A stretch of 64,000 nt of DNA from Haliscomenobacter sp040403615 (GTDB lineage: Bacteria; Bacteroidota; Bacteroidia; Chitinophagales; Saprospiraceae), in assembly GCF_040403615.1 (NCBI RefSeq), contig NZ_JBBAKG010000030.1, forward strand, positions 7,997 through 71,996. The letters are read 5' to 3'. How positions within the stretch are numbered: the stretch's first letter is position 1; each line of letters begins with the position of its first letter. Below, piece after piece: positions 44,263-54,275 of the stretch. The notes under the pieces are model-generated. The model did not search any database. It was not told where the DNA came from and saw only the letters and a program-made list of their open reading frames with translations. A program made the position numbers and the translations under genes.

Positions 44263-47013
44263 ATGAGCGATTTCTCCTTCATTGCCAATGCTCACCCGGC
44301 GTACATAGATTCGCTGTACGAGCAATACCTGAATAATCCCGAACAAATCGACGAAACCTGGTCGTCTTTTTTCAAAGGTTTTGATTATGCCCATTCAACC
44401 AATGGTCATGAAAAAAGTAACGGGGTTGCCAGTCCAAGTACTTTTAACAAAAAAGAGTTTCAAGTACTTGCCTTGATCAACGCCTATCGTGGACGAGGTC
44501 ACTTGATTTCTACCACCAATCCAATTCGCCCGCGCATCGATCGAAATCCAAAATTGGAAATCGAAGATTTTTACCTCTCTGAGGCCGATTTGGACACCGT
44601 GTTTAATGCTGCGACCGAATGTGGCATGGATCAACCTGCAACCCTCCGCGACATTATAGTCCACCTCAAGCGAATTTACGGAGGCAACATCGGTTTTGAG
44701 TTTCAGCACGTTCAACAGCGCGAAAAGCGCCGTTGGTTGCGTACCCGGGTTGAGCAAAGTCGTCCAGAGAAGGATTACAACATCCCGATTGATAAAAAAC
44801 GCCGCATTCTGGAAAAACTGAATGAAGCGGTCGGGTTTGAGAAATTTTTGCACACCAAATACATCGGCCAGAAACGCTTTTCATTAGAAGGCGGCGAAAG
44901 CACCATCGTTGCCCTGGATGCGGCCATCAATAAAGGTGCAGAAATGGGCGTAGAAGAAGTCATCATTGGGATGGCTCACCGCGGTCGTTTGAACGTGTTG
45001 GCCAACATCATGAAGAAAACCTACGAGCAGATTTTCACTGAATTTGAAGGAACAGCCATTCCCGATCAAAGTTTTGGGGATGGTGACGTAAAATACCACC
45101 TTGGATACTCTTCCCAAGTAGTTACGCCTACTGGTAAGGAGGTTCAGCTTGAATTGACCCCCAACCCTTCTCACCTTGAGGCTGTAGATCCAGTTGTAGA
45201 AGGCTATGCTCGCGCCAAAGCGGATCGCCTATATAAAGGTGATTACGATCGCATTTTGCCCATTCTCATTCATGGTGACGCTGCGGTAGCCGGGCAAGGC
45301 ATTGTATTTGAGGTGATTCAGATGAGCAAGCTCAAAGGCTACAATACTGGCGGTACTTTCCATTTTGTGATCAACAACCAGATTGGTTTTACCACTGATT
45401 TTGAAGATGCGCGTTCTTCTACTTATTGCACTGGTGTGGCTAGTGTGGTTTCCGCACCAGTATTTCACGTGAATGGTGATGACCCAGAAGCTATCCTTTA
45501 TGCCGTTGAAATGGCCATGGAGTTCCGCCAGGAGTTCAATACTGATGTTTTCATCGATATGGTGTGCTACCGTAAACACGGCCACAACGAAGGAGATGAC
45601 CCAATGTTTACTCAGCCAGATTTGTACGTAGCCATCAACGTTCACCCCAATCCAAGAGAAATCTACATCAAAGAATTGCTGGAAATGGGCGAATTGCCCA
45701 AGCAACTTGCCGATGATTTGGAAAAAACCTATTGGGCAGATCTTCAGGCGCGTCTTGAAGAAGTAAAACAACACCCACTGCCTTATAAGTCACAAGAACC
45801 AGAAGAAGAGTGGGAAAAATTGCGCCACGCCACGGTGGAAGATTTTAAAAAGTCTCCTGTAACAGGACTAGAAAAAGCTACAGTTGAAAAAATTCTTGCC
45901 CACCTCAATACCATTCCAAGTCATTTCAAACCGATTCCAAAAGTGAGTCGCTTGTTGGAAAACAACAAAAAACTGTTGGCTAAAGGGATGATAGATTGGG
46001 CCACCGCTGAATTGATGGCCTATGGTTCAATTTTGTTGGAGGGCAAAGACGTTAGGATGAGCGGCCAGGATGTACAACGGGGTACCTTCTCGCACCGGCA
46101 CGCAGTTTTACATGATGCCAAAACCAACGAAGTACTCAACCGTTTGGACAACATTGAAGCTACCCAGGGCAAGTTTCATATTTTCAACTCTTTGCTGTCT
46201 GAGTTTGCGGTAATGGGCTTCGAATATGGTTATTCGCTGGCACATCCCCACAACCTGATCATTTGGGAAGCACAATTTGGGGATTTCTTCAATGGCGCTC
46301 AAACCATTGTTGACCAGTTTATTTCTGCGGCTGAAAGCAAGTGGAACCGCATGTCTGGTTTGACCCTGCTGCTGCCACACGGTTATGAAGGCCAAGGCCC
46401 AGAACACTCCAGTGCACGCCTGGAGCGATTCCTGCAAAACTGTGCCGACCTCAACATGATTGTGGCCAATATAACGGCTCCGGCCAACTTCTTCCATTTG
46501 ATGCGCCGCCAACTGGCCTGGGAATTCCGCAAGCCACTGGTGGTGATGTCTCCAAAATCATTACTTCGTCACCCGGAATGTGTGTCCCCTCTTGAAGCTT
46601 TTGAGGCGGGAACAAATTTCCATGAAGTAATTGACGATGTAAATGTGACAGACAAAGAAGCCAAAGGCATCAAGCGGGTGTTGTTCTGTTCCGGTAAAAT
46701 TTATTATGATTTGGCGCAGCGCAAGAAAGACCTCAACCGCAGCGATGTAGCCATCGTACGCCTCGAACAATTGCACCCAATGCCCGAAACGCAATTGGAA
46801 GTCATTCTAAATCGCTACAAAAAAGCAGAGCTTTTCTGGGTGCAAGAAGAATCCGCCAATATGGGGGCATGGCAATACATGAAACTCAATTGGGAGATTG
46901 ATCGGAATTTGCAGCGCATTTCTCGCCGGGCCAGTGCCTCTACCGCAGTTGGTTTCAAGAAAATCCACGATCAGCAGCAGGAAGATATTTTGCAGAAAGC
47001 GTTTGCTGAGTGA
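44263..47013 (+). CDS. sucA: 2-oxoglutarate dehydrogenase E1 component
   Basis: 916 residues. Thiamine-diphosphate-dependent decarboxylase of the 2-oxoglutarate dehydrogenase complex in the citric acid cycle. The N-terminal E2-binding segment FIANAHPAYIDSLYEQYLNN is present. The first TPP domain has GMAHRGRLNVL and GDAAVAGQGIVFE with INNQIGFTT; the second has the RGTFSHRHAVLHD region and GYEGQGPEHSSARLERFLQ. Full length for the family. sucB does not follow, since the next gene is an unrelated protein 604 bases on. Confidence 0.97.
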   Translation: MSDFSFIANAHPAYIDSLYEQYLNNPEQIDETWSSFFKGFDYAHSTNGHEKSNGVASPSTFNKKEFQVLALINAYRGRGHLISTTNPIRPRIDRNPKLEIEDFYLSEADLDTVFNAATECGMDQPATLRDIIVHLKRIYGGNIGFEFQHVQQREKRRWLRTRVEQSRPEKDYNIPIDKKRRILEKLNEAVGFEKFLHTKYIGQKRFSLEGGESTIVALDAAINKGAEMGVEEVIIGMAHRGRLNVLANIMKKTYEQIFTEFEGTAIPDQSFGDGDVKYHLGYSSQVVTPTGKEVQLELTPNPSHLEAVDPVVEGYARAKADRLYKGDYDRILPILIHGDAAVAGQGIVFEVIQMSKLKGYNTGGTFHFVINNQIGFTTDFEDARSSTYCTGVASVVSAPVFHVNGDDPEAILYAVEMAMEFRQEFNTDVFIDMVCYRKHGHNEGDDPMFTQPDLYVAINVHPNPREIYIKELLEMGELPKQLADDLEKTYWADLQARLEEVKQHPLPYKSQEPEEEWEKLRHATVEDFKKSPVTGLEKATVEKILAHLNTIPSHFKPIPKVSRLLENNKKLLAKGMIDWATAELMAYGSILLEGKDVRMSGQDVQRGTFSHRHAVLHDAKTNEVLNRLDNIEATQGKFHIFNSLLSEFAVMGFEYGYSLAHPHNLIIWEAQFGDFFNGAQTIVDQFISAAESKWNRMSGLTLLLPHGYEGQGPEHSSARLERFLQNCADLNMIVANITAPANFFHLMRRQLAWEFRKPLVVMSPKSLLRHPECVSPLEAFEAGTNFHEVIDDVNVTDKEAKGIKRVLFCSGKIYYDLAQRKKDLNRSDVAIVRLEQLHPMPETQLEVILNRYKKAELFWVQEESANMGAWQYMKLNWEIDRNLQRISRRASASTAVGFKKIHDQQQEDILQKAFAE

Positions 47014-47617
47014 GTATAAATAAGGAGAGATGAAGGATAAGCAAGTCCTCAATACTTGATCTTATCCTTCGTCCCGCACTCTTTTTCTAGATTTTTTCCT
47101 CTGACGAAAAAAAACTACTTTTGTTTTCAAATAGGCATAAAAAGCAAAAACCCGGTGAGAAACATCTCCCGGGCTTGCGGAAACTATCAGTCCTTTTTCA
47201 ACTCTGCCAGATTTGCTATCCAAATAAGAAAACCAAATAGACCGAGTAATGCCGCCCAAAAAAGGCAGCAACAACTATGGTTAGGGCATGGGTAGACGTG
47301 GTCTCTTTGTTCTCTTAGTTCCCGCCCATGACAACCAACTGCGCGGCTATGATTGGCATAGTAAACAATTGTTGTTCTAATCTGCTCCTATGCTGTTTCT
47401 TATTGCTGTTTGAACAATTCAAAATTAAATCGTAATTTCATGTTTGGGTAGGCAGATTTGTTGCCAATTGTGATCACCAACCTTTGCAGGAATTATTATC
47501 AAGTCATAACCCATCAACATAAATTTCGAGCACAAACACCCTAATGAAATGACATTCAGTTGTTTGCAAGACAATCTTCAGTTTTTTTCAACCTTAAGCC
47601 GTTAAAAACCCAATGTT
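47014..47617. other. 604-base intergenic region with a minus-strand terminator
   Basis: No protein gene that I can support. It carries a good minus-strand terminator at 47151-47173, although both flanking genes are on the plus strand, and a TAATTTTG box on the minus strand at 47420-47427. A minus-strand RNA of about 260 bases is therefore possible. It does not contain recognisable tmRNA, SRP or RNase P RNA cores. Confidence 0.45.
47151..47173 (-). terminator. minus-strand rho-independent terminator
   Basis: On the minus strand CCCGGGAGA pairs with TCTCACCGGG around a TGTT loop, followed by TTTTTGCTTTTT. On the plus strand there is no T tract directly after the stem. Confidence 0.7.
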
Positions 47618-49177
47618 ATGCCCATCTCTCATGGAGATCAGCTTTTTGAAATGATTCAGTCCTTAACCAAGGCTGAAAAGCGCAATTTTCGGCTGTATGC
47701 CAAACGGATACAGGGAGAAAGTGATGCCAAGTTTCTTCAGCTCTTTGATTTTTTGGAAAAACAAAAAGACTTTGACGAGGAACTCATCATTCGAAAACTG
47801 AAGGATTCTAATAAAAGCCAGCTGTCAAATTTAAAACGTCACCTTTACCAGCACATCCTGACCTGCTTGCGGTTAATGGAGATTCACAAGAGTGAAGAAA
47901 TACAAATCAGGGAATGGATTGACTATGCAGTCATACTGTATGGGAAAGGGCTTTACCTGCAATCTTTGAAATTGCTGGCAAAAGCCAAAACGCTGGCCAA
48001 CAAACTCAACCACGACATCTTGCAGCTCGAGATCGTAGAGTTTGAAAAACGGATCGAGTCCCGCCACATTACCCGCAGTACCACCCAACGCATGGATGAG
48101 CTGCAACGGGAATCGGAAGAACACAGTGATACAAACTTATCCATTGCGCTGCTTTCCAACTTCAAGCTGGCCTTGCAACGCCATTTCATCAACAATGGCC
48201 ACGTCAAAACGACGGAAGAGCGATTGGCGTTGGAAAAAGACTTCAGAGACAAGCTGCCAAAACAGGAAGAGGATGCCAAAACCTTCTTTCAAAAAATTCA
48301 CATCTACCACGCTTATTACTGGTATCATTATTTGCTTCAGGAATACGACAAGTGTCAGGAGTATGCCGCAAAATGGGTCAACTTGTATGCCTCCGAGCCC
48401 AAGATGATTGAGATGGACATGGACATGTACATGATCGGGATGCACCAATTACTGGTAACAGCCTTTTACTTGCGCAATTATCCTGTATTCATCGAAACCC
48501 TGGATCGTTTTGAAAAATTTCGCAAAGAAGTTTATCCTAAATTCAACTACAATTCACAGATTCTTTCTTTTCTGTTTGTCCATCAAGGAAGGTTCAATCG
48601 CCATTTTTTAGAAGGAAGTTTTCAGGAAGGCACCGGGCGAACCTTACAACATACCTTGAGACGGATTCGCAGGTACGACAATAAACTAGATGCCCACAAG
48701 CTATTAATCTTTTACTTTAAAATTGCCTGGCTTTGGATGGGAGCAGGGAAACCGACCACTGCCATCGATTACCTGAACCTCATTTTGAACCATCCGGGCA
48801 AAGCGCTTAGGGAAGACATGCAAGCCTATGCCAGCTTGCTGTTCATTATGGCGCATTATGACCTCAAGAACGTAGATTTCCTGGATTATGTGATCAACAA
48901 CACCGCTCGATTTATCAGTAAAATGCGAGATCCCAGTAAGCTACAAAAAGCCAGCATCAGCTTTTTTAGGAGGCTGCTCAATGCCAGACCCGATGATACT
49001 CAAAAACTATTTCAGGATTTTCGCAAAAAATTAGAAGAACTGAAAGCAAATGATTTTGAAAAGAGATCGTTCATTTTCCTCGATTTAGAATCATGGGTGG
49101 AAAGTAAAATTCAAAACAAATCCCTTGCTCAAGTGGTCAAAGAAAGGCATGAACGTCGATTAGAACAAGGCTTTTAA
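47618..49177 (+). CDS. conserved helical protein of unknown function
   Basis: 519 residues, no signal peptide, almost all helical. The start QLFEMIQSLTKAEKRNFRLY recurs in Bacteroidota hypothetical proteins. The middle has TPR-like helix pairs (LQSLKLLAKAKTLANKLNHD, IYHAYYWYHYLLQEYDKCQE). No catalytic motif. It could be a scaffold or regulator. Terminated by a hairpin at 49390. The TPR call is by pattern only. Confidence 0.8.
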   Translation: MPISHGDQLFEMIQSLTKAEKRNFRLYAKRIQGESDAKFLQLFDFLEKQKDFDEELIIRKLKDSNKSQLSNLKRHLYQHILTCLRLMEIHKSEEIQIREWIDYAVILYGKGLYLQSLKLLAKAKTLANKLNHDILQLEIVEFEKRIESRHITRSTTQRMDELQRESEEHSDTNLSIALLSNFKLALQRHFINNGHVKTTEERLALEKDFRDKLPKQEEDAKTFFQKIHIYHAYYWYHYLLQEYDKCQEYAAKWVNLYASEPKMIEMDMDMYMIGMHQLLVTAFYLRNYPVFIETLDRFEKFRKEVYPKFNYNSQILSFLFVHQGRFNRHFLEGSFQEGTGRTLQHTLRRIRRYDNKLDAHKLLIFYFKIAWLWMGAGKPTTAIDYLNLILNHPGKALREDMQAYASLLFIMAHYDLKNVDFLDYVINNTARFISKMRDPSKLQKASISFFRRLLNARPDDTQKLFQDFRKKLEELKANDFEKRSFIFLDLESWVESKIQNKSLAQVVKERHERRLEQGF

Positions 49178-49389
49178 CAAATTAAAGACCAAATTATTCT
49201 TAATTTCAGACAATTTTTTCTTCGAATAATTGTAACTTAAACTAATATTCCTCGTTATGGATCTGCAATTTGTGCCTAAATTGCAAAGATTTATTTAAAC
49301 AGACCTTGCCAGAGTGAATTGAAGGATTGATGAGTTGATCAGCAAAGGTCTCTTCCATGGCTAATCTAAGTTTCATACATTTTTTATTT

Positions 49390-49424
49390 GCCGGCTGCAT
49401 TCATGTGTGTCGGCTTTTTTTTTT
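49390..49424 (+). terminator. plus-strand terminator
   Basis: GCCGGC pairs with GTCGGC across a 13-base loop and is followed by ten T. It is 213 bases after the 519-residue gene. Confidence 0.75.
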
Positions 49425-49436
49425 CAAAAAAACGAA

Positions 49437-49464
49437 GCCAGTTTATAGTATGCTATAAACTGGC
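49437..49464 (-). terminator. minus-strand terminator of the HAD phosphatase gene
   Basis: Perfect 12-bp stem GCCAGTTTATAG / CTATAAACTGGC with a 4-base loop; minus-strand T-rich tail follows (TTCGTTTTTTTG). Confidence 0.85.
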
Positions 49465-49492
49465 TCTGCATTTATCTTAGCATGAGGATCAA

Positions 49493-49924
49493 TTAATCCT
49501 TGAACACTTCGATTTCGTGTTTTTCAACCACTAAATCTGTAAATTTCCCTTTGAAACGGGTTGCTTTTACGATATGGTTGTCGATCCAATGGTAATTGCC
49601 ACCACGTGGTTTGCCAAACAAAATGCCATGGTATTTGAACCCATTCCGATTGAGCCATTCTTCCGTCACTTGGCGGTGTTCTTCGGTCCGCGAGGTAAAG
49701 AAAGTCACCACATGGCCTTCATCGTACCATTTGTTCAGGATGCTGAGCGCATCAGGATAAGGCAACACCGTCACCATACGCTCGGGTTCCTCATTAGGGA
49801 TGTCATCACAGATGGTTCCATCAATGTCAATGAGGAAATTCTTCGTTTCGTTTGGTAAAACCGGGCTAATCGATTCACCCTTCTCATTATAAGCTGCCTT
49901 AAGCTGCTGGGTATTCTGGTCCAT
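49493..49924 (-). CDS. HAD-superfamily phosphatase
   Basis: 143 residues from the ATG at 49924. HAD motif I is FLIDIDGTICDD (nucleophile D and acid D two residues on), motif II VVTFFTSRTEEHR, and a later WIDNHIVKATRF that supplies the acidic or basic motif IV equivalent. Resembles small HAD proteins that act on phosphosugars or nucleotides and are often near capsule or nucleotide genes. Substrate unknown. Single gene with its own terminator. Confidence 0.83.
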   Translation of the reverse strand: MDQNTQQLKAAYNEKGESISPVLPNETKNFLIDIDGTICDDIPNEEPERMVTVLPYPDALSILNKWYDEGHVVTFFTSRTEEHRQVTEEWLNRNGFKYHGILFGKPRGGNYHWIDNHIVKATRFKGKFTDLVVEKHEIEVFKD

Positions 49925-50101
49925 GAAAATGTTGTATTGTCTTGAACTGTGTGGATAAAGGATTGATAGACAGAATAATTTGGTCAATATTGGCTAGAGG
50001 CTCATGTAAAAACGCTGCAATATCCGGTTTTTTTGAGAAAAATGAAAAGGAAAAATCTGCAAGAAAAAATTTATCCCATCAAAACAAGCAGATCAGCACA
50101 G

Positions 50102-51004
50102 TCAAAAAGTAACATAGTCTACAGGATCAACGGGTTTTCCCTTGTGCCAAAGTTCGAAATGCAAATGAGGGCCACTTGAAAGAACCCCTGTATTGCCAAC
50201 AATGGCGATGGCTTCGCCCGCGCGGACAAAATTCCCTACCTTTTTTAACAAAGATGAATTGTGTTTGTAAAAAGAAAGAATGCCATTGTCGTGCTGAATT
50301 CCAACGGTATTGCCCGTTTCGAGCGTCCATTCCGACAAAAAGACATAACCATCCATTGCGGCTTTTATCGCGGTATTGCGGGGGGCAAGCACATCCACAC
50401 CATAATGTGATTTTTGGCGATCAAAGTGTGAACTGATTTCTCCATTTACTGGAGCTGCAAAAAACAATTGTTCCATTGCTTTTTCAGTGGGTGCAAAGCC
50501 CACCGAACGCGCTTGCTTGGCAATGCGCCCTACCCTCTCCAGTTCGTCTTCTCGCCGAAATTCTTCATCAATCTCTGATATTCCAACCTTTTTGGTCTCT
50601 CCTTTTTTGGATTGATCCGGCATATCTACTTTCGGTACGTCTTTTTCGCGGATGGGGTTGCCCGTCAGCATCCGCCTCAAGTTGTTGATGTATACTTCTT
50701 GTGCCTGCATTTCTTGGCCCATTCGGTTTACTTCCCGGGTGAGTTCAAGCAAACGACGGTCGTTGTTGCCCAAAGGTTGAAAACCCGGCAAGTACTCCTT
50801 GATTGGCGTATAGGCTATCAACAAAAAGACCAAAAAGGTCAACATGACCAAAAGGGTACTGATGAAGAGATAAAGATTCATCAAAGTAAGTTTGTAGGAA
50901 CCTACTTCTTCAAACGTATCTTCATTCATGATGACAAAACGATAATGCTTGGTGGTATTCTCCCGCCATTTTTGCCAACGTTCGGTATTGAACTTCAAAG
51001 CCAT
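50102..51004 (-). CDS. M23-family (LytM) peptidase, membrane anchored
   Basis: 300 residues from the ATG at 51004. One transmembrane helix (about residues 42-65), a coiled-coil region (about 80-115) and a C-terminal LytM domain (about 185-300). All metal and catalytic residues are present: H200 and D204 in SHYGVDVLAP, H248 in FYKHNSS, H280 and H282 in GPHLHFELW. Probably a peptidoglycan endopeptidase facing the periplasm. Bacteroidota commonly have this form with an N-terminal RWQKWRENTTKHYRFV cytoplasmic tail. Divergent from sprE. Confidence 0.92.
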   Translation of the reverse strand: MALKFNTERWQKWRENTTKHYRFVIMNEDTFEEVGSYKLTLMNLYLFISTLLVMLTFLVFLLIAYTPIKEYLPGFQPLGNNDRRLLELTREVNRMGQEMQAQEVYINNLRRMLTGNPIREKDVPKVDMPDQSKKGETKKVGISEIDEEFRREDELERVGRIAKQARSVGFAPTEKAMEQLFFAAPVNGEISSHFDRQKSHYGVDVLAPRNTAIKAAMDGYVFLSEWTLETGNTVGIQHDNGILSFYKHNSSLLKKVGNFVRAGEAIAIVGNTGVLSSGPHLHFELWHKGKPVDPVDYVTF

Positions 51005-51247
51005 GTTTTTTGATTTGAACTCTGGTTCCAAGAGTGCGTTAGGGGTTGGTTTTTTCTTAAAACCAAAATAAATTTGTTCCTTTAAAGTTATATGTTCAGC
51101 AAATTTACGGTTTACCAGTTGGTAAACCAGTGCTTCAACCTGATTTTAACGAATTTATTCAGCGAAGGGTTTAATTCCTAGCTTATTCTCCTTGATCACA
51201 ACGTCCAAGTTTAGGTTGGCGCTGTCCAATTGGGATTAAGGTTAAGA

Positions 51248-54247
51248 ATGAACCTGATAAAATATTCGGCCTTGAAACGATTTATTTACACCCTTCCGGT
51301 GCTGGCCCTTGCCTTGATGATCGAGAGTTGTGTTGCCGTCAAAAGCTCCAGCAAGGAGTTGTCTCCGTTGGCTAAGGCATACCACAACACGACTGCGCAT
51401 TACAATGGTTATTTCAATGCCGACGAAATTCTGACTACGACCATGCTGGGCATGGATCAGCAGTACAAAGACAATTACACCCAAATTCTGGTGGTGTATC
51501 CTTATATGGGCTTCGACAACCCCAAGTCACTTGCACCCCAATTGGATGAAGCGGTCAAGAAAGTGACCAAGGTCGCTTCATTGCACCCCAAAAGCGATTG
51601 GGTAGACGATTGCTATCTACTAGCTGGCAAAGCCCACTTTTTGAAACAGGACTTTGAAACTGCGGAGCAAACCCTCCGTTGGCTTACCTCTGAGTACTCG
51701 CCTGAAAAAGCGCGCATGAAAAAAGCGGTGCAACGCAATCTTTCCAGCAATGGCTCTTCTTCTCGCCCACCTGCAGTTAACGCAGATGGAGAAGTACTCA
51801 CCGCCAAGGAAAAGGCCAAGGTGAAGAAAAAGCTGCAACAAGAAAAAGAGAAACAGACCAAAAAAGTTGCTCAGGCACGCAAGAAATACAATGCCGATGT
51901 AGCCAGTGCCCGCAAACGTGGCCGTCCCTTGCCAATTAAGCCGGAAATACTGAACAAAACCAAAACCACGACCACAACTACTTCTACCAATAAAACTCCG
52001 GCTCAGATTCAAAAAGATAAAGACCGCAAAGCCGCCGAAGAAGCAAAACGAGAAGAAGAGTTTCTCAAGAAAAAACCAGCCTACTACGAAGGTGTATTGT
52101 GGTTGGCGCGTACCTTGATTGAGCGCGGCAATGAAGATTTGGCTTTCCGTACCCTGACCCAATTGGAAAGTGATAAAAATACGCCTGATAAAGTACGTGC
52201 GGAATTGGCTCCGCTTCTGGCTCATTTTTACATCAAAAGCAAACAGTATGAAGAGGCGGTAAAGCCGCTGGAAGAAGCCATCGCACTGTCAGATAATCCC
52301 AAAACCAGAGCCCGATACAATTTCATCCTGGCACAGTTGCACCAAAGAGCGAGTCGTTGGAACGATGCATACAATGGTTTTGAAAAAGTAGCCAGCTCAT
52401 CGGTCAATTACGAAATGCAGTTCAATGCCCGCTTGAATATGGCCCAAAATTCCTGGTTGAGTGGAAAAGGGTCTGCGGCATCAGCCACTACCCAGTTGGA
52501 ACGCATGCTTAAGGATCAAAAAAACCAGGAATACAACGATCGTATTTATTATGCACTGGCCAATGTTGCCCTCAAAAACAACGATAAACCCACCGCAATC
52601 AAATACCTGACTCTTTCGGTACGCAGTGGGGGCAGCAACCCCGCTCAAGTGACAGAGTCTTATTACACTTTGGCACAATTGTATTTTGATGAAGACAAAT
52701 TCATCGAGACCAAGAGCTACCTAGACAGTACCCTCCAGGTAATGGACAAAAAAGATGACCGCTACAAAACGGCCAACAACCTGAGAGATAACCTCGTTGA
52801 CATTGCCAAAAACTTGAGCATCATCCAACTCCAAGACAGCATGTTGCGCTTGAGTACTTTGTCGGATGCTGAACTCAGGAAAAAGGCAGCCAAAATGAAA
52901 AGGGATCAGGATGAAAAACGCCTCAAAGAACTAGAATACGCTAAAGCTCCAACGGCCAGCAACCCTCCCGGCCCCGGAAATCCGGGCGTTCGCCTTACTA
53001 CTGCTGGTCAACCTCAAGCTGCCCTCTTTTGGGCTTACGATGACAAAGAACTCAAACAGGGCAAACGGGAATTCCAACGCTATTGGGGGGATCGGCCTCT
53101 GGAGGACAACTGGCGGCGCTCCCAAAAACGGGGCAACAACAACAATGATGACCCCAACCCTGAACCAGCAGCCCCAGCCAATCCCAGTACCCCCGATAGT
53201 CCCGAAGCCAACGATATAGCTACCTATTTGGGGCCAATTCCGCGCAACGAAGCCGAACGGCGCACTTCTGAAGTGAAATTAATCGATGCGATGTACAAAC
53301 TCGGTGTTTTGTACTACGACAAACTCGAAAATTTTGGCAAAACGGTAAAAACCCTGGAAAGCCTCAATACCCGCTTTGGAAGACACAATTTTGAGCTCAA
53401 CTCCTGGTATTACCTTTATTTGGCACACACCAAGCTGAATCAAACCAATCAGGCCAAAGTTTACTACGATAAAATTGTAGATGGATACCCTACCTCCACC
53501 TTTGCGCGGATGTTGAAAGACCCCAATTTTGCCGCTGAATTTCTGAATGAAGAGAAGAAAGTGAACGTGTATTACGATGAGGCATATGCTGCATTTAAAG
53601 CAGGCAATTATCAGGACGCCTTCAAAATGGCTGGAGATTCTAAAGTGCGCTTTGGGGCTGAAAACAAATTGGCTTCCCGTTTTGCCTTGTTAGCCGCCAT
53701 GTGTACCGGCAACCTACAAGGCAAAGAAGCCTACATCAATTCGCTCAACGAAGTGATTGCGCGCTACCCCACTTCAGACGAACAAAAGCGGTCCAAAGAA
53801 ATTCTTCGCTTATTGGGTGCCACAGGCGCTCAACTCCCTGGTGACGATGAGCGTACCGACGCTGATGCCGAACGCTTTAGAACCGACGATGCGGCCATCC
53901 ACTTTATCCTGGTGGTACTGGACAACAGCTCCAACCTGGATGCAGCCAAAGCAAAAATATCAGACTACAACCGGAAGTTCCACAAGTTGGATAAATTAAC
54001 CATTACCAATCTTTTCCTCGGTGATGACGAGAAAGCCCGCAAATTATTGGTCATCCTGCGCCGCTATGAAAACAAAGCCGCAGCCATGAAATACTATGAT
54101 GGCGTACTCAAAAACCGTAGCGAATTCATGGATTCTGGTATGGATTACCAACTGTTGCCGATCAGTATGGACAACTACCGCTCCATCCTCCGCGATAAAA
54201 CGGTAGATGGATATCAGGAGTTTTTTGAGGCAAACTATTTTAAATAA
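51248..54247 (+). CDS. sprE: type IX secretion system lipoprotein SprE/PorW
   Basis: 999 residues from the ATG at 51248. Lipobox MIESC with acylated C28 after a hydrophobic helix. Immediately after comes KAYHNTTAHYNGYFNADEIL, typical of SprE/PorW. Many TPR-like helix pairs follow over the whole length, with a basic, low-complexity insertion (about 175-265, KKKLQQEKEKQTKKVAQ) and a proline/asparagine-rich segment (about 610-680). SprE is needed for type IX secretion and gliding, consistent with the three T9SS cargo proteins in this window. Divergent from the M23 peptidase. Confidence 0.93.
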   Translation: MNLIKYSALKRFIYTLPVLALALMIESCVAVKSSSKELSPLAKAYHNTTAHYNGYFNADEILTTTMLGMDQQYKDNYTQILVVYPYMGFDNPKSLAPQLDEAVKKVTKVASLHPKSDWVDDCYLLAGKAHFLKQDFETAEQTLRWLTSEYSPEKARMKKAVQRNLSSNGSSSRPPAVNADGEVLTAKEKAKVKKKLQQEKEKQTKKVAQARKKYNADVASARKRGRPLPIKPEILNKTKTTTTTTSTNKTPAQIQKDKDRKAAEEAKREEEFLKKKPAYYEGVLWLARTLIERGNEDLAFRTLTQLESDKNTPDKVRAELAPLLAHFYIKSKQYEEAVKPLEEAIALSDNPKTRARYNFILAQLHQRASRWNDAYNGFEKVASSSVNYEMQFNARLNMAQNSWLSGKGSAASATTQLERMLKDQKNQEYNDRIYYALANVALKNNDKPTAIKYLTLSVRSGGSNPAQVTESYYTLAQLYFDEDKFIETKSYLDSTLQVMDKKDDRYKTANNLRDNLVDIAKNLSIIQLQDSMLRLSTLSDAELRKKAAKMKRDQDEKRLKELEYAKAPTASNPPGPGNPGVRLTTAGQPQAALFWAYDDKELKQGKREFQRYWGDRPLEDNWRRSQKRGNNNNDDPNPEPAAPANPSTPDSPEANDIATYLGPIPRNEAERRTSEVKLIDAMYKLGVLYYDKLENFGKTVKTLESLNTRFGRHNFELNSWYYLYLAHTKLNQTNQAKVYYDKIVDGYPTSTFARMLKDPNFAAEFLNEEKKVNVYYDEAYAAFKAGNYQDAFKMAGDSKVRFGAENKLASRFALLAAMCTGNLQGKEAYINSLNEVIARYPTSDEQKRSKEILRLLGATGAQLPGDDERTDADAERFRTDDAAIHFILVVLDNSSNLDAAKAKISDYNRKFHKLDKLTITNLFLGDDEKARKLLVILRRYENKAAAMKYYDGVLKNRSEFMDSGMDYQLLPISMDNYRSILRDKTVDGYQEFFEANYFK

Positions 54248-54275
54248 GTAATTTTTTGCGTCATACTTATAGAGT

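Larger units (their letters stand above)
49178..49492. other. intergenic region between convergent genes
   Basis: 315 bases, no gene; two separate terminators, one per strand (49390-49424 and 49437-49464). Confidence 0.6.

Noticed and set aside
47056..47295. 79-codon plus-strand open frame after sucA
   Set aside because: Runs through the minus-strand terminator and has no protein-like pattern.
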